Assembly: GCF_036492425.1 (NCBI RefSeq)
Contig: NZ_AP025293.1
Coordinates: forward strand, 186,001-250,000
From: Persicobacter psychrovividus
Lineage (GTDB): Bacteria; Bacteroidota; Bacteroidia; Cytophagales; Cyclobacteriaceae
DNA: 64,000 nucleotides
Direction of reading: 5' to 3'
The notes beneath the pieces are model-generated. The model did no database searches. It was not told the DNA's origin and saw only the letters and a list, made by a program, of their open reading frames with translations. Of the stretch, positions 9,310 through 18,827 are shown piece after piece. A program made the position numbers and the translations under genes. The number at the start of each line of letters is the position of its first letter. Position 1 is the stretch's first letter.

Positions 9310-10521
9310 TTATTTGTCGTAATTAAAATGCATATAATTTACTGTCGGCAATAGCTGGCCATCGTAGCCAAAAAATGCACAGTTTTCATAGGCAGAGCCC
9401 TGCCCCCACTGGTCTTTCATCTCGGAAGTAATCCATGCCGGCTCCCAGTACATCACCCCACGAAGCTGGTGTTCGCGCATTTGTTTTGTTAAATCCTGCA
9501 TAAACTGGTGCTGGCCATTAACGGTAAATGGATAGTTCTTCACCGGTTCCTGACTGCCAAAAAGGTTATGGTAATCATCATTGGTTTCAGTGGTAAAAGG
9601 GTAACCTACCTCGGCAATAACCACCTGCTTTTTATATTTGGTTTTCAGGTCGGCAAGGGTTTGCCCCATGTTTTCAAAAGGAATACTGTTATGCCATAAA
9701 GGATAATAACTCAGCCCGATCAAATCAAAATCTGTTACTTTTCCTTTGGTCATCATGTTGCCAAACCACCAGTCCAGGTTTTTTGGATCTGCTACATGAA
9801 GCATCGTTTCAATCGATACCTTGTATTTCGCCTCAATATCGCTCACGGCCTGCAAACCCGCATTGATTACCTTTCCTGCATTTTCCCAGTTTTCCTGATC
9901 ACAGATTTTCATCGCAGGGAAACCTGCTGGCACGTTGGTGGATAGCATTCCGCAGTTAATCTCATTGCCCACCTGCACCATTTCAGGAAGTAAATCTTCT
10001 TGTCCGAGCTGGTCCAACACAGTATAGGTGTAATTGTAAACCGAATCTACCAACACCTTCAAATCCGTGATATTTTGCCATGCTTTTGGTGGGTCCTGCT
10101 TTTCTGGATCTGCCCAGTTATCAGAATAATGCAAATCCAAATTCACCTCATACTGGTGGGCTTTGGCTTTTTCGATGTCGCTTTTCACCTGCTCGAATCC
10201 ACTGTACAATTTGGAGTCTGCACCATTGATCTCCTGCACCCAATCCGGATTGTGCCACAAACGAAGGCGAACCATATTGGCGCCTTTTTCTTTAAATATC
10301 TCATAAGGATCGACCGTTTTCCCGCCCGCCAAATATTGACCGCCATGGTCTAAAATCTGATCAACATAGGATAAATCAACCCCCATAATAAAATCTTCAG
10401 CCTTATAATATTTTGACTGATCTTTGGGTCTTGAAGGCCCGTTCTCGACTACCTTATTGCATGCCTGAATCAGAGGACAAACAAAAAGCAATGTTCCAAA
10501 AAGTAAAAAAAGTCTTCTCAT
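9310..10521 (-). CDS. GH53 endo-beta-1,4-galactanase (lipoprotein)
   Basis: A 403-residue enzyme with a lipoprotein signal (Cys at about 21 in LIQAC) and a complete GH53 TIM barrel: FIMGVDLSYVDQI at the start, MVRLRLWHNP, NLDLHYSDNWADP, acid/base Glu187 in MVQVGNEINCGML and nucleophile Glu304 in VVIAEVGYPF. GH53 enzymes known to date are endo-beta-1,4-galactanases that cut pectic type I arabinogalactan, so the function is unusually secure for a glycoside hydrolase. It is the first gene of the minus-strand operon, ahead of GH2 (10-nt gap) and susCD. A lipidated endo-enzyme here would make the first cut of the polymer at the cell surface. Confidence 0.93.
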   Translation of the reverse strand: MRRLFLLFGTLLFVCPLIQACNKVVENGPSRPKDQSKYYKAEDFIMGVDLSYVDQILDHGGQYLAGGKTVDPYEIFKEKGANMVRLRLWHNPDWVQEINGADSKLYSGFEQVKSDIEKAKAHQYEVNLDLHYSDNWADPEKQDPPKAWQNITDLKVLVDSVYNYTYTVLDQLGQEDLLPEMVQVGNEINCGMLSTNVPAGFPAMKICDQENWENAGKVINAGLQAVSDIEAKYKVSIETMLHVADPKNLDWWFGNMMTKGKVTDFDLIGLSYYPLWHNSIPFENMGQTLADLKTKYKKQVVIAEVGYPFTTETNDDYHNLFGSQEPVKNYPFTVNGQHQFMQDLTKQMREHQLRGVMYWEPAWITSEMKDQWGQGSAYENCAFFGYDGQLLPTVNYMHFNYDK

Positions 10522-10951
10522 CTAATGCGCTATTGAAATATAAAAATGATACCCCCAATTAGCACATTCCCTCCCCAATACAGTTTGATATGCATTACAA
10601 ATGGTTGTCAAAATCATACAAAATGGCGCTCAGAACGATATACCCCCCTTTTTGTAAGAAATGGACAAGTCTAAAATCCTCCACACTTAAACCCGTGTTT
10701 ACAAACTTACCATCCTACTGCAAGTTCGGGTTATTAAAATTGATTTTGAATTTTGCGCCATCCATACCGCTGCTCTTCGGCGCTTCAGCAAATGAACAGG
10801 AAAGCGTTGGCCTTTTCCGAAGTGATAAATCATAGGCACCATTTTGACCCTTGAGCACAATTTATCTCCCCTTTCTTTCTACCTCCACATTAACACGATA
10901 TCAGCTTCAACAAATAGCATTATGTTAAATAGGTGTGTTTATCATTCACTT
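10522..10951. promoter_or_regulatory. Upstream region of the galactan operon
   Basis: This 430-bp spacer contains no convincing gene. It must hold the promoter of the GH53-GH2-susCD-susE unit (minus strand). Two copies of the same octamer, GGGGGTAT on the minus strand, lie at 10549-10556 and 10640-10647, about 91 bp apart; they are possible regulator sites but could be chance. I see no clear Bacteroidota -33/-7 pair and no obvious terminator for the PAP2 gene, which reads into this spacer. Confidence 0.35.
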
Positions 10952-11695
10952 TCAGACCTTTCGGTGCTCATGGGGGAAGATGGCCTGTAAGATCAGGAAT
11001 AGCACATAGCCGAGCACAACGCCCATCAACGCGCCAACGATAACATCAATGGGTCGGTGCACATAAAGGAGTACCCGCGAAAGGCTCACAGCGACCGCCA
11101 GGGCCACCAACAGCAGATTGAACAGCATGACCCTTTTATAAAAATAAGACAAAAGGAAAATGAGCGAGCTGCAAAGGATCCAGGCATGTTCGCTGTGGCC
11201 CGAAGGAAAGGAATAGCCGGTTTCATGAATCCAGTGTGACTTCAGCGCCAAGGGGACAATATTGGAATCTATTTGATTAACCACCGGCTCCAAAGCCTGA
11301 CGTCGAAGAATTTTGGTGGGATGTTGCTCGTAGAATTCTTCCATATTGAGATAATGGTGTTCCATCATCCAGACCATATTTGGGCGCGGGGAAGCGATTT
11401 GCTCTTTGAGGAAAAGTTCATTCAGATAAGTGGCCGATACATAGAAGAACAGCATCAGCGGTATGCCCCACAATAATTTCGGTTTTTTGAATTTATAAGC
11501 TGTAATCACCCAAAAGAGGATGGTCAGTAAAGTGGTGGGGATCGTCAGGACGGCATCCGAAACCATCAGGTAAAGGGTGATATTATCTTCGGCAGGGATG
11601 TGCATACTTGTCAGGGAAGTGTAGCTGATAAGTATTAACAGGCCCGCAGATAAATACAAAAATGGCCGATGGATATGATTTTTTGCTAATTCCAT
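10952..11695 (-). CDS. PAP2-superfamily membrane phosphatase
   Basis: A 247-residue membrane protein with about six hydrophobic segments and all three phosphatidic acid phosphatase 2 motifs: K97-x6-R104-P105 (KEQIASPRP), PSGH at 164-167 (GYSFPSGHSEH) and SR206-207 to H213 and D217 (SRVLLYVHRPID). These residues form the vanadium-haloperoxidase-like active site, with the motif 3 His as nucleophile. Family members dephosphorylate undecaprenyl pyrophosphate, phosphatidic acid or phosphatidylglycerophosphate at the membrane; the sequence does not tell which. It stands alone between the galactan operon and the giant propeller gene and shows no functional tie to either. Confidence 0.9.
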   Translation of the reverse strand: MELAKNHIHRPFLYLSAGLLILISYTSLTSMHIPAEDNITLYLMVSDAVLTIPTTLLTILFWVITAYKFKKPKLLWGIPLMLFFYVSATYLNELFLKEQIASPRPNMVWMMEHHYLNMEEFYEQHPTKILRRQALEPVVNQIDSNIVPLALKSHWIHETGYSFPSGHSEHAWILCSSLIFLLSYFYKRVMLFNLLLVALAVAVSLSRVLLYVHRPIDVIVGALMGVVLGYVLFLILQAIFPHEHRKV

Positions 11696-11790
11696 TTTTA
11701 TCCTAACGGATGTTCAGGTAAATGTATTGCATCGCTTTTGGCCTTTCCGCTGAATGCTGAAATTTTATTGCAAATGGTAATCTCAGCAAA

Positions 11791-11821
11791 GAAAAGGCCA
11801 CTCCATACCGATGAAGTGGCC
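11791..11821 (-). terminator. Rho-independent terminator of the giant propeller gene
   Basis: GGCCACT (11796-11802) and AGTGGCC (11815-11821) form a perfect 7-bp stem. Read on the minus strand it is followed by TTTTCTTT. It sits about 60 nt past the stop codon of the giant gene. Confidence 0.8.
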
Positions 11822-11878
11822 AAATTATTAGGATACAAAAAGGACGGCAGCCTGTCGCTTTCTGCAAAAATGAGAAGG

Positions 11879-14800
11879 CTATTGGACCAGCAAACGCTGA
11901 TAGAAAGTCTGCTGATCGGTAACAATTTTCAGCAAATACATTCCCGGCAAGAGCGTTTTCAAATTCACCTTAACCTGTTTTTCTCCCCCTTGCTGAAGGT
12001 CTAATGCCGTTCTTCCGGCCATGTCCATCACCGAAAGGTGCGTGATGGCAAAATTGGATTTCACCGTTACCCTACCCTTGGCAGGATTGGGAAAAATACG
12101 GGCCAGCGAAAGGCTTTCATCGGCCTTTAAACTTCGGTGATTTTCATCAAGCCCCTCACTGATCATCAGGTCATCAAGTCGCCACTTATTGCTGTTTTTT
12201 GCCGTAAAGCGAAGCAACAGTTGATCCCGGGCAGGCAGGGTATCTTCCAGATGATAATAATACCACTTGCTGCTGCCACTGCCCACGGGTAAATCTACCG
12301 CATACGACAACCAGCTCTCGCCCTGATCATCACTGATTTCCACCCCGAAATTTGACCCATCCTCCGTGATGGTGTTTTTATAAATGCCAAAGTATAAAAT
12401 GGGGTCTTCCATTTCTGAAATATTGATATTGCCCAGCTCAAGATAATCTCCTGCGGAAGAAAATTTCACTGCATAGCCTCCACTTGCATGCAGGTAATCA
12501 CTCTCCCAGCTCGATTGCTTGACGACCGATACCGTTCCATTAAAATGAATATCTTCATTCACAAAATAGGGATGATCGATATTTCCCGCAAGGGAATCCA
12601 GTGCTTCGGGATGGTCAAAAGTTTCCACGGCGCGGAAGTTCTGAAGGATCTCCGGCTCGGGTTCGGGTTCGGGAGCGGGGAGTCTGCTGAGGAGCACCCG
12701 GTATTCTTTGGTGTTTCCCGAAGGAGCCACAATGGCATAAACCACCTCCTGATCGAAATTTTGTGGCAAAAGTGGATTTGGGCTCGCATATGCACCTGCG
12801 GTCATTTTGATTTCTGCCGTCAGTGAACTTAAATCGGTGTCGTGTGCCACTTCCCCGCTAATTAAGCCCGATTCCTGATCAATCTCCAACGACAGCCCGA
12901 GGGAAGGGAGCAGAAAGGCGGTCATCTGCGCTTGATCGGACACCCGCTGCTCACCAATAATATTGATATCATCAATGCGCCATTTATGAGCGGAAAGGGC
13001 GGTAAACCTCAGGTCAATTAATTCTGAAGGAAGCCCAGCGATACTGTCGGTCAGGAACCACCCCTTGCCAGACGGGAGGGTGTAAGGCAATGCCTGCCAT
13101 TCGGCCCCCTCGCTTTTGAATTCAACTTTAAGTTGGGTGCCCGTTTCTTCCGTATCCGTTTTACGCACCGCAAACTGCAACAGCGGATCGATGGTGTTCG
13201 ACAGGTCCACCCCTTGCATCACAAAATCTTCCCCACTCGCACGCAGATACGCATTATAGCCTGCTGAAGCGCCTTCATAATCACTTTCCTGCCGAAAATT
13301 ATAGTTGATTTGTCCACTTCCTGAAAAATTCAGCGCATTTTGAAAACAGGCATAATCCGAAATATTGCTGTTTCCTGAACAATTGCCATCAAAGGTTTCC
13401 CGTACAAACCCTTGCTGTGGCACTTCGAAAAGGCCAAGGTTCACTTGTCCGTCGTTGGCAATCAGCACCCCCTCGGCAGTTTCCACGCCCGCAGGCACAA
13501 GCACCGAAACGGTTTCACTATTATTGAAGAGTACCGGTGCGGGAACAGCGCCAAAATAGACCGAAGCTGTGGTGAGGTGATTCCCCGAAACAGTTACGGT
13601 ATCGCCTGCAAAGATTTGCTGATGACTTACAGCATTAACCACAGGCGCCTGACCGCCACTGATGCCCAGCAGCTGAAGATCATCAATCCGCCAATTGGTA
13701 TCATTGGTTTTGGTCATGCGGATAGCAAGCTGATCCGTCGCTGGAATGTCGCCATAAGTATAAGCGACCAGCCAGCCTTCATTCGATGATTTATCCGTCG
13801 GCAGGGGCATCTGTAATGCCTGCCACGGCCCGTCGGCAGATTTTACCTCCACCCGTAAGCCACTGCCATCTTCCACCGCAAAATTTTTCCGTAAACCAAA
13901 GCGGAGTTTCATGTCGGTGAAGCCACGGCTATCGATACCATCCACCTGAAAATAATGCCCCATCTGATCCATCAGCAAACAATAATTGCCACTTACACCC
14001 CGATAGCCTTCACTTGGCTGAGAATTATTCCTGACCACCGCCTCCCCAGAAACTGCCAGCCAGTCGTTCACCAAGCCACCACCCTGCACAAATTCCTGCA
14101 AGGGCACATTCACTTTTGCTGAATATCCCCCCTCCAGCGATTCTTTGTAAATCACGGGCTTTCGCTGCTGAAGCAAAAAGGGGTATTCCGACACCGTTTC
14201 CTGCACAGAAAGTAAACGGATGTAGGCATTTTGAGTCAGATATTCAGGAACAATTACCTGCAAATCGGTATCTGAAATTTTAATAAATTCAGCATAACGC
14301 TCACCAAAAGCCACCGAATGCACATTGCTGAAACCACGCCCACGCAGCAGGACGGTATCGAGGTTGGCCCCCTGTTGAGGGCTGAAAGACCGCAGGTCGA
14401 TCACGCCGGTGTTTTTCGGCAGCCCCCGAAACTGAAGATCATCCAGCCGCCAGTTGGTTTCATTTTTTTTCTGAAAGCGAATCTGCAAGTTTTCCGCTTC
14501 GGGAATTTCACCGTAGGCATCCACCACATGCCAGTCGGCGGTTCCCTGTCCGGTAACCATAGGCGTAAACAGCGGCTGCCAGTCATCCGCCCCGGTTTTA
14601 AATTCCACCAGCATCCCCTCGCCATTGTCTGTAATATTATTTTTCCGAAGCCCCATCTGCAAGCTGACATTCAGAAAATCAGCGACAGGAATATTATTGA
14701 TAACAAAGGTTTCCTCAGGGGCATCAAACATCACATTATTGGCTCCTGAGGCGCCTTCGTAGCCCTCCGAGATGGCATTATTAATGACTGAGGCTGTACC

Positions 14801-17800
14801 GTCAAATAAAAAATCATTGACAAAACCACCTTGTTGCGCATGGACGGTAATGGACTGTTCCGCAAAGGCATCTGCACCATCCATTTGTTCCACCGAAAAA
14901 ATAAGGGGATACTGTGGCTTGGGGTTTATGTAAAGCAATGCCTCGGAAAGGGTACTGCCGTGCGCCCCACTTACCTGTACAGGGCCCGAGGTATGCGCAG
15001 GCATGATGATCAATTCCAGCTGTTGATCGTTCAGCAGGCGATACTCCACTGATTTACCATTCACGCTCACGCCCGTGAGGTCGGTAAAATACTTCCCCTC
15101 CACACGCACCACCTCACCCACCGCCGCAGTTGCCGGCACAAAATGCTGCACCTGTGGCGGAAAGATAAACAGGCTGCTGGTTTCAATTCCTTCCGCATAA
15201 AAAGAACCATTGCGGGTGAATATCCGAAAGTGGTAGGTTTTCAGGGGGCTGAGGTTTTCCACCTTTACCGAAGTGCCCAATCCCTTATAAGCCAGAAAAC
15301 CGTTCAGCAGGGTCGTTCCTTCCCCAAAAACCGGGCTTGCCGTAAATCCCTCGCCGGTCCCTGTAAGTTCCGAGCTCGCGCCCACCGGCTGTTCTTCGGC
15401 CACCACTACCCAAACTTCCTCGAAACATCCTTGGGGCAATTGCCATTGCAAGAGGACTTCCCCTTCAGTGATTTCTGCGGATACTTCCTTAACCTCTGCG
15501 GAATTTTTAATGATCGTCAATCCGCCATTGGCATTTTCTGTTCCAAAAATTTGCTGTTCCAAATCCACCACACGGAGACGATAGTTGGTTCCTGAAAGCA
15601 GATCGGTTGGCAGGCTCACTGCGGCTTCCTGCTGCCCGCTGCCATCACTTGTTATTGTCCCGACAACCGTCGGATTACCGAATAACCCATGAGGGTCAGA
15701 GATTTCTACCGAAAAAACCGTTTCCGAAGAGAATATGGAAGCCTCATAGGTAAAAGGCAGTGCCACGTTTACTACGCTGTTTTCCGTCAGGCAAATATCG
15801 GTGATCGAAGTGCTGCCGGTTTGTATTGGATTTTGCTGCTCAGTAGCGGTCAGTAAACGCTTCCATGGGCCGGTACCGGTGGTGGCCATATAATAATATG
15901 GGGTCCCGGACTCATCAAGCTGAACACGTGCCTGTCTTGCCCGTGGGTAGATCATCCGCTGCCCTGTGGGATCGGTGGCCCAGTTCTCCCAGGAAACATC
16001 GGTACCAGAGATGGTGGCACGGAAGATGCCCACGCCTTTTTTGTGTCTTAACAGTTCGGTCCCCACAACAATATGATCGCCATGGGCCGCCAGACCATTA
16101 AAGGCCAGCTTATGCGTGCCAAGCCCCTGCACCCATTCCTGAGGATCAATAGCCAGGGTTTGTTCGATCGTCAGTCCTGTATTGCGCCAATCACTGAGTT
16201 GCTCCCAGCTTTTTCCCGCTGCCGCTTCAAACCAATAGATCGCATTGACTCCATTGATGGTCGCCGCCGCCACGAGGGCCGTTTGGCCATTTCTATCCCA
16301 GACATAAAAATCTCTTGCCTCAAGGTCCACAACACGCCATGACCACACCATGGGTTCCTGCTCCTGCCCACGGAAAACTTTCCCGCCTGCGAGCACCCAG
16401 ATTACCTGTGAATCGTTGGGATCGACCCATACATCCGCAACCGTAAGCTGATTCAGTTCACTGTTGGCAATGTTGGTCCATTGTCCATCGCCAAAAACCA
16501 GTTCAGTAAATTGCTCGGTGGTCCATATCCCGCCAATATCATAAACTGTCCTTGCACCTACATACACCCGCTCGGGATGCTGTGGATCCACAGCGATGGC
16601 GCGGAACTGCCGTGGCAGCATCCCCTTGAACTGCTCTCCTCCACCACCAATCTGAAACCATCTCTCGCTCTGCTGCGCATCATTTTCTATCACTTTCGCA
16701 TACAACTTCCCTTTATCAGGTGCCGCAGCGCCATAGCCCCCACGGCTGTCTGCCAAAATAATGGCTGGTGAGGTGGGCACAACGGCTACCGCCTGTGAAT
16801 TGGTACTGCCTTCGGGCCCCGTTTCATCGGTCCAGCTTTTACCATAATCCCAACTTTCCAACACCCCGTGGTCGGCACCACCCTGAATGACATAGTTTTT
16901 ATAAGCCCAGACGTCGTTGGTGAACGGACTTGCAAAACCCTTATGGCTCCAGGTGGTATGATGCCCAAAATTATCTTCCGAAGGGTCACAATAAATGTTC
17001 GTCCAGCTTTCTGCGGAAGTTGGCCAGCCAGCGGCATCAGGATGGCCGAGAAAGACGTTCATCCCGCCCATGGTTACAATTTTCCGTTCGCTCCAGCTTA
17101 GTGGCGAATAGTCAAAAGCGCGGGAGACGAAAGGTATCGCCTGCCAGCCCACTTCCATATCAAACCCCGACCTGTCGGCAATCAGTTGCCATTGATGCGA
17201 CTGGTATTCTCCCGACGCATAGGCGACCGTTGCTTCCCATAATCCCTTGCGGTCGTCGGCACTTGTGCGGCCAGTGCCGATGAGTAATTTTACATTTGTT
17301 GCGGACGAGCGTGGATCAACCTTCACATCATACCATTCCGCCTGTGTCGAAATGTTGTCATCCATCAGGCTACGCCACGCACTGGGATCATTGGCTTCCT
17401 CCGTGGCCACAGTCAGCAATGCGGTATGGTTGGCATCCAATCGGTAGATGGCATAAAGCTGCTGACCATCGGGCGAAATGGCTACACCATGACAGGCCCC
17501 CTCTTCCCTGCTGGTAGCGGCAATCCCTCCGTTGGCTTCTGCTGAGGTGCCGGCGGGGTTACTGATCCTACTAAAGCTATGCCCCTGGTCACGGGAAATG
17601 TAAAGTCCTGCGGCAGCAGCGATATAAATATCCCCCGAAACGGGGTTGATGTTCATGGCATAAATTTGATGGTAACCATCAGTGGACTCATAGCTCACCT
17701 CCTGCCAGGAAGCCCCCGCATCATGGGAGATAAAAACCGTCCGTGGGCCCGTCAGGGGTTGAACAGGATCGATGATCGCATATTGCCCTTTCTGTGGGTC

Positions 17801-18238
17801 TTTATTTTGCCAACCCGGCCCAAGCAAAACGGTTTGGTTATCTGCGGATATGGCAATGGAAGCAATGGCCACTCCCTTGGTTTCGTTGATCAGGCGCCAA
17901 TGCGCACCATCGTCGTCGGTATAATGTGCCCCCAAAAGCCCCCCCTGGTACAGGCGCCGACGGGCTTGCGCTGAGGCATGTTCCTTACAGACCGTAAAGG
18001 CCATTCCATGGGCCAGCTCCCGCCCGTTGAACTGCCAACTTTCGCCGTAATCTTTCGAAAGATACGTCCCTTCCATATCACTGCTGAACCAAATCCAGCC
18101 CTCGTGTTCAGGGTCAAAATAGAGGTCCTGAATCTGCCCTCCACCGCCAGGGTTCATGCTTTGCCAAGCCTGAGAAAACGCTTGTGTACAAAGGCAAAGT
18201 AAGAGCACAAGCAAAATTAATGGGTTCAATTTTCGCAT
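11879..18238 (-). CDS. Giant secreted beta-propeller / IPT / jelly-roll protein with T9SS sorting domain
   Basis: The reading frame opens at 18277, but the ATG at 18238 gives a clean signal peptide (MRKLNPLILLVLLLCLC..., ending AFSQ), so I use it: 2119 residues. The N-terminal 800 or so residues are a WD/BNR-type propeller with Asp-box motifs SKDYGESW, TDDDGAHW, SHDAGASW, SRDQGHSF and SWDYGKSW, as in GH74, sortilin-like and sialidase folds. IPT/TIG-like segments follow (about 1036 on: FVPATAAVGEVVRVEGKYF), interleaved with four copies of a beta-sandwich module ending in (N)W/KWRxDDxxxxG near residues 1263, 1516, 1751 and 2019. A Pro-Glu linker (PEPEPEPE) lies before the last module, and the C-terminus is a T9SS type A domain (IFPNPAKGRVTV to YQRLLVQ). 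No active-site assignment is possible: GH74 needs two Asp that I cannot place with confidence. Probably a surface or secreted glycan-binding or glycan-cleaving protein. Confidence 0.85.
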   Translation of the reverse strand: MRKLNPLILLVLLLCLCTQAFSQAWQSMNPGGGGQIQDLYFDPEHEGWIWFSSDMEGTYLSKDYGESWQFNGRELAHGMAFTVCKEHASAQARRRLYQGGLLGAHYTDDDGAHWRLINETKGVAIASIAISADNQTVLLGPGWQNKDPQKGQYAIIDPVQPLTGPRTVFISHDAGASWQEVSYESTDGYHQIYAMNINPVSGDIYIAAAAGLYISRDQGHSFSRISNPAGTSAEANGGIAATSREEGACHGVAISPDGQQLYAIYRLDANHTALLTVATEEANDPSAWRSLMDDNISTQAEWYDVKVDPRSSATNVKLLIGTGRTSADDRKGLWEATVAYASGEYQSHQWQLIADRSGFDMEVGWQAIPFVSRAFDYSPLSWSERKIVTMGGMNVFLGHPDAAGWPTSAESWTNIYCDPSEDNFGHHTTWSHKGFASPFTNDVWAYKNYVIQGGADHGVLESWDYGKSWTDETGPEGSTNSQAVAVVPTSPAIILADSRGGYGAAAPDKGKLYAKVIENDAQQSERWFQIGGGGEQFKGMLPRQFRAIAVDPQHPERVYVGARTVYDIGGIWTTEQFTELVFGDGQWTNIANSELNQLTVADVWVDPNDSQVIWVLAGGKVFRGQEQEPMVWSWRVVDLEARDFYVWDRNGQTALVAAATINGVNAIYWFEAAAGKSWEQLSDWRNTGLTIEQTLAIDPQEWVQGLGTHKLAFNGLAAHGDHIVVGTELLRHKKGVGIFRATISGTDVSWENWATDPTGQRMIYPRARQARVQLDESGTPYYYMATTGTGPWKRLLTATEQQNPIQTGSTSITDICLTENSVVNVALPFTYEASIFSSETVFSVEISDPHGLFGNPTVVGTITSDGSGQQEAAVSLPTDLLSGTNYRLRVVDLEQQIFGTENANGGLTIIKNSAEVKEVSAEITEGEVLLQWQLPQGCFEEVWVVVAEEQPVGASSELTGTGEGFTASPVFGEGTTLLNGFLAYKGLGTSVKVENLSPLKTYHFRIFTRNGSFYAEGIETSSLFIFPPQVQHFVPATAAVGEVVRVEGKYFTDLTGVSVNGKSVEYRLLNDQQLELIIMPAHTSGPVQVSGAHGSTLSEALLYINPKPQYPLIFSVEQMDGADAFAEQSITVHAQQGGFVNDFLFDGTASVINNAISEGYEGASGANNVMFDAPEETFVINNIPVADFLNVSLQMGLRKNNITDNGEGMLVEFKTGADDWQPLFTPMVTGQGTADWHVVDAYGEIPEAENLQIRFQKKNETNWRLDDLQFRGLPKNTGVIDLRSFSPQQGANLDTVLLRGRGFSNVHSVAFGERYAEFIKISDTDLQVIVPEYLTQNAYIRLLSVQETVSEYPFLLQQRKPVIYKESLEGGYSAKVNVPLQEFVQGGGLVNDWLAVSGEAVVRNNSQPSEGYRGVSGNYCLLMDQMGHYFQVDGIDSRGFTDMKLRFGLRKNFAVEDGSGLRVEVKSADGPWQALQMPLPTDKSSNEGWLVAYTYGDIPATDQLAIRMTKTNDTNWRIDDLQLLGISGGQAPVVNAVSHQQIFAGDTVTVSGNHLTTASVYFGAVPAPVLFNNSETVSVLVPAGVETAEGVLIANDGQVNLGLFEVPQQGFVRETFDGNCSGNSNISDYACFQNALNFSGSGQINYNFRQESDYEGASAGYNAYLRASGEDFVMQGVDLSNTIDPLLQFAVRKTDTEETGTQLKVEFKSEGAEWQALPYTLPSGKGWFLTDSIAGLPSELIDLRFTALSAHKWRIDDINIIGEQRVSDQAQMTAFLLPSLGLSLEIDQESGLISGEVAHDTDLSSLTAEIKMTAGAYASPNPLLPQNFDQEVVYAIVAPSGNTKEYRVLLSRLPAPEPEPEPEILQNFRAVETFDHPEALDSLAGNIDHPYFVNEDIHFNGTVSVVKQSSWESDYLHASGGYAVKFSSAGDYLELGNINISEMEDPILYFGIYKNTITEDGSNFGVEISDDQGESWLSYAVDLPVGSGSSKWYYYHLEDTLPARDQLLLRFTAKNSNKWRLDDLMISEGLDENHRSLKADESLSLARIFPNPAKGRVTVKSNFAITHLSVMDMAGRTALDLQQGGEKQVKVNLKTLLPGMYLLKIVTDQQTFYQRLLVQ

Positions 18239-18827
18239 ATTAAAAAATCTTTGAATTGAAAATAGTGCAGCCTCCAAACCTTCGCAATCACCAAATGGTG
18301 AAGAGTGAAGGCAGGCCGGCGCATCGCTAACTCAAACTAATGCCCACACCGTTTAGAATGCTTCTCTTCCTGGATTTCTCCCACTGAATTTGCGAATCCA
18401 TAAGCGCAAGCCCCTTCTGTGGGATCATCCCAAAAAATAAAAAGTCGATGGAAAGCCCTTTATTTTTGTCAATTTTTGTCGAATCAAAGAAAATATGAAC
18501 AATTCAAAGAGGGGGAAACTTGCTCAGTAACCAACAAAAGTACCGTCATGCTCCTTTTCCGCCCAACCCACAAAACCACTAAATTTCAGACACTTAACTA
18601 AAAAACCAAACCCCTAAACCTTCTGATTAACCTATAAGAAGTCGAAATGCCACCATCCGTCGTGCTTTCGTGGCTTATTTTCTTAACATCGCTATTGTAA
18701 ATGAAGCGCACCAAGCTAAAGTGGCTTCTATCAGTATGAAGAACTGTTCAACTGCCTGCAAAGCACTCCTATAGTTGAAGGCCATCCATGCTGACTCAAA
18801 AACTTTATCAATTCACTTTTTTCAACT
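18239..18827. promoter_or_regulatory. Divergent promoter region between the giant gene and GH97
   Basis: A 589-bp spacer between divergently transcribed genes, so it must carry promoters in both directions. It is AT-rich. I see no clear operator, riboswitch or intact small gene; a short open stretch around 18690-18780 is not recognisable. Confidence 0.4.

Noticed and set aside
11738-12004. Plus-strand frame of 88 codons with a stretch like a helix-turn-helix (TDEVAKLLGYKKDG)
   Set aside because: It overlaps the terminator hairpin and the T9SS end of the giant gene; the resemblance is an accident of antisense reading.
18640-18790. Short coding-like stretch ahead of GH97
   Set aside because: Stops in all frames and no recognisable product; treated as promoter region.
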